From positions 16,277,174 to 16,341,173 of the forward strand of contig OZ024785.1 of NCBI GenBank assembly GCA_964017065.1: a stretch of DNA of 64,000 nucleotides, written 5' to 3'. Shown piece after piece: positions 61,048 to 64,000 of the stretch. The notes under the pieces were generated by a model that made no database searches, was not told where the DNA came from, and saw only the letters and a list, made by a program, of their open reading frames with translations. Within the stretch, counting starts at the first letter, position 1; every line of letters begins with the position of its first letter. The stretch comes from Haliclona indistincta. Its lineage: Eukaryota; Porifera; Demospongiae; Haplosclerida; Chalinidae. The position numbers and the translations under genes are program-made.

Positions 61048-62143
61048 AAGTATGCATGGCTTGTGAAAGAAAGGATAATGTATCTATGACCATACACAGA
61101 TGCATGCACTGACTATATTCCGGCTTTCAATATTAGTATTCATTGCAACATTGCTTTATCTTCATGGATGTGAAAATATGATAAACATAATAAAGAACTT
61201 GTAAATCTTACAGTAAGTTAGCTACACTTGAGGCTAAACACATGACTAGTATTACTAGCAACTATATACCAACAGTTGTTATCATCACTGCAACTATATC
61301 ATAAAATATTATGATCATTAATCATGCACTTGCTGTTTCGCTCAAGAGACAGACTTGCAAAAGAAGCAGGCAGCAATTTCAGTTTCTCATCTTAGAAACG
61401 TGACAGAATATAGCTATGTAAGCTTGATTTTAGGAACATAGATGCCATGATATTGCAAATGATGAACAGTATGCATGCAGTGATGGGTAGGATACAATCT
61501 TGATAATAATTGGGTATTTAGTTTATTTTGTTTGGCACACTAACATGCGCACACTAGTATGGTAACATGCACACATATTCAAACATACAGGAACCATTAA
61601 TGTTCATATCATTTAAACATTATAGTCCACTTCCTATTAGTAATTGCAGGAGCCTATCATAAGCTACTGGAACAATAAGCTCCTGGTAATTGTAGTGAAA
61701 GATATTTCACAAAACAACGTCCTAATTTTAATTTACTAAAAATTAATTAGTCTAATAAGAGATTGTCCCTCCAGCTCTTTTCATTTGATCATGAATTGAA
61801 AACTATAATAATTTCGATCATCAACTATGCATTATCCTCTTGCAATTGTTGTGCATGTCAACACGTGCTGTGGAAACAATTTATTACTGATCTCATCATG
61901 GATGCATTTTTGATCGTGCGTATTGATCAGTGTAGACACGTGCCCTGTGCATGACATCAGGAATGATGTCACGTGACTACATCTCTATCCATCTGAGCAG
62001 GAGCTGCTCATGATCAGAACAGACCTGATCTGCGCACCTTATTTGGTCTGCGGCTTATTTGAGCACTAGCTCCGCCCACTTCATCACTCTAGAACATCCT
62101 ACCGAGCCGACTACATCGATCCCTGCCGCTGCTTCTCGGCGTG
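61048..62143. other. Spacer between ligand 5 and the thioesterase gene
   Basis: 1.1 kb. The 61,490-61,960 part aligns loosely with the 3' flank of other ligand genes (for example CCACTTCCTAT, CAACACGTGCTGTGGAAACA). The last 180 bp become GC-richer and hold the thioesterase 5' region. No gene seen. Confidence 0.6.
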
Positions 62144-63496
62144 ATGCTTGTGTGTCGCCCGATCACTCGCTGTGCTATAACTGCTAGTTTCAGGCATAGT
62201 GAATCGGCTAATCATAGACTGCTGTGCACGAGGTATGCAGCCTGGAGACGCCATCTCAGCGAGGGTAGCTACACCAGGGCTCACCAACAGAGCCGTAAAG
62301 CACGATACAGCACGAGGCCCAGTGGATCATGGTACGGCTTGATTGCTGCTACAATATTATCCACTAGAAGAACCGGTTAGTAAATCACGTGATACTGTAC
62401 TGCCTGGTTCTATCATACTATACGTCACTATATAGGTAGTGGACCTAAACCCATCCTGCCGTCAAGTGTTGCTGTTGAGACGAGTCGTATCATGTTACCA
62501 GACGACACTAACCCATCTGGTAATGTACATGGTGGAACAATACTGAAACTAATAGAGCAAGCCGGTAGTGTAGTAGCTACTAGATACTGCAATAAGCACC
62601 ATGACAACAGGCTAATAGCAGTGCTGGCTAGAGTAGAGCATATGGACTTCCATCAGCCAATGTATGTTGGCGAGGTGTCACAGGTACAAGCTGATGTGAC
62701 CTTCACATCACAGCACTCCATGGAGGTCATGGTAGATGTATGGGCTGAGAACCTGATCACAGGAGAGCGTAGACACACTAACTCAGCTACTCTATGGTAT
62801 GTAGCCACACCTGCTAATGTAGACCAGTATCAGAGAGAACTGAAACCAGCCACTGTGCCACAACTAACAGAGATGAGCCCAGACCAGTATGAGAGAGGAA
62901 AGAAGAGATATGATGCCCAGAAGATGGCCAGGCAAGAAGACAAGCAACGACAAGCAGAGAAAGAAGAGAAGGCCAGCTGCAAGGGACTAACCAGTAGCTC
63001 CCATCATGATAGCTGCAGTGAAGAGGTGCATACAATGTCATCATCACGTACCACACTAGCTAACGTAGTACTGCCCTCAGACTGCTACCTCACTGGTCAC
63101 ATGATGGGTGGAGCTCTCATGAAGATGATGGACAATGCAGCTGGTATATGTGCAGCGAGGCATTGTCGTACTCCTGTAGTGACTGCTTGTTTAGAGGCTA
63201 TCAACTTCAACACACCAATCATCAATGGAGAGGTAGTGTTTGTGACAGCTGAGCTAGTCTTTACCAGCTCACGATCACTAGAGATTGAAGTAAGGACAGA
63301 AGCTGAGGGGTTAAAGTCTGGACGCCGCATTACAAACACAGCATACTTCACATTTGTGTCGCTTGGTAAGGATCGTCGAGCTGTTGCTGTGCCTCCATTG
63401 AAGATGGTGTCAGAGGAAGAGAAGGAACGGTTTGAGGAGGGTAGGAGAAGATACCAGCACAGGAAGAACATGAGAAGAGAGGAACTAAACTCATAA
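62144..63496 (+). CDS. ACOT7: Acyl-CoA thioesterase, double hotdog, ACOT7 type
   Basis: Hydrolyses fatty acyl-CoA to free acid and CoA. Exons 62144-62375 and 62436-63496 (60-bp intron, phase closed), 430 residues. Domain 1 at about 100-215: RIMLPDDTNPSGNVHGGTIL, carrying the asparagine that aligns with the catalytic Asn of mammalian ACOT7, then LWYVATP. A charged linker of about 60 residues follows (KRYDAQKMARQEDKQRQAEK). Domain 2 at about 290-400: LPSDCYLTGHMMGGALMKMM followed by D, aligned with the catalytic Asp, then ARHC and FTFVSLG. The C terminus RFEEGRRRYQHRKN also matches the family. The first 77 residues are rich in Arg/Ser/Thr and poor in acids, suggesting a mitochondrial presequence. 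The ATG at 62144 is used because the codon before it at 62141 is GTG. Confidence 0.92.
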
Positions 63497-63532
63497 AATA
63501 CATTTCTAAAGTGAATTATTTTATTATGCCTC

Positions 63533-64000
63533 GGTGGGCGGAGCCACGGGGCATACGTACGGTTAGCCTCGTCCCCTGCCATTAATTTTCGCAACGAAAC
63601 GAACGAATAAGCGAAAATTAAGGCCTGGTATCTATTGCATGGGTAATTGTGCGCATGCGCTACCTATGAAAACACGTGGCTTGCCTACTGATTGTCGATA
63701 CAGGGCTGTACAAGGCCTGCTGTGCACAGCGTTGCTGTAGTTACGCTGATGACGAATGCAGCAACGTGGTAGACGCCAGATACTGGGTTTTCGAAGATAC
63801 TCTGTGAACGATTGTATTTCAAACATGTCAGCACAGAGTCACCATACACAGTAGAGACCGCGCGAACACAGACAGGACTTCGCTGCTCGTACTTGAGCAC
63901 TAGATCCGCTTCTACAGGTTGCAACGCAGACAGTAGGCCTCTTAGAGCGCCATTTTCACGTGAATATACGGGCTAATATCACAAACAAATATTCAAGTGT
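63533..64000. repeat. Repeat-derived sequence downstream of the thioesterase
   Basis: Begins TTATGCCTCGGTGGGCGGAG, the same terminus as the 942-bp insertion at 31541. It then has an inverted repeat (TAATTTTCGC...GCGAAAATTA at 63583-63620) and a segment with ATTGTGCGCATGCGC. Minus-strand open stretches between 63630 and 63960 are short and have no recognised homology, so no gene is called. Confidence 0.55.

Noticed and set aside
63632..63924. Minus-strand ORFs of 64 and 79 residues downstream of the thioesterase
   Set aside because: Two frames overlap with no clear splice signals or family resemblance, in sequence that starts with a transposon terminus.

Overview
The window is metazoan nuclear DNA. 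Its genes have short, intron-split exons with GT-AG junctions, and its introns and spacers are crowded with microsatellites, minisatellites, MITE-like hairpins and retroelements. The recognisable genes are AP5S1, SNRNP40, an ACOT7-type thioesterase and TGF-beta-like ligands. The compact introns, the Ngaro retroelement and an Ig-like sponge-style receptor make a demosponge (Amphimedon-like) my best guess. This is an inference, not a demonstrated identity.

Layout, left to right. (1) 1-807, minus: 5' end of a secreted/membrane Ig-like protein, broken by a frameshift and a stop. (2) 1103-13356, minus: a six-exon AP5S1 gene. Its last intron has swollen to about 10.2 kb, made of about 100 copies of a 38-bp unit that is a copy of the gene's own exon 5/5' splice-site junction. 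A 6.4-kb Ngaro tyrosine-recombinase retrotransposon sits inside that array, and a 957-bp DNA transposon sits inside the Ngaro recombinase gene. (3) 13735-14868, minus: an intact eight-span membrane protein I do not recognise, head-to-head with (4) SNRNP40 at 15160-26723, plus: 12 exons of a U5 snRNP WD40 protein whose introns hold many tandem repeats. Two indels of opposite sign disturb its frame. (5) 27389-61047, plus: five tandem, nearly identical three-exon genes encoding TGF-beta-superfamily-like preproproteins (signal peptide, prodomain, KR cleavage site, cystine-knot C terminus lacking one of the paired CC cysteines). The duplicated unit also carried the 3' half of SNRNP40, so decaying copies of SNRNP40 exons 8-12 lie between the ligand genes. 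(6) 62144-63496, plus: a two-exon, double-hotdog acyl-CoA thioesterase (ACOT7 type). (7) 63533-64000: repeat-derived sequence.

No operon-like cooperation is implied. The notable biology is the young ligand cluster formed by repeated duplication across a housekeeping-gene boundary, and the repeat-driven remodelling of splice signals in AP5S1 and SNRNP40. All exon boundaries were set by hand from splice consensus, reading-phase arithmetic and remembered family similarity. No database search was possible.
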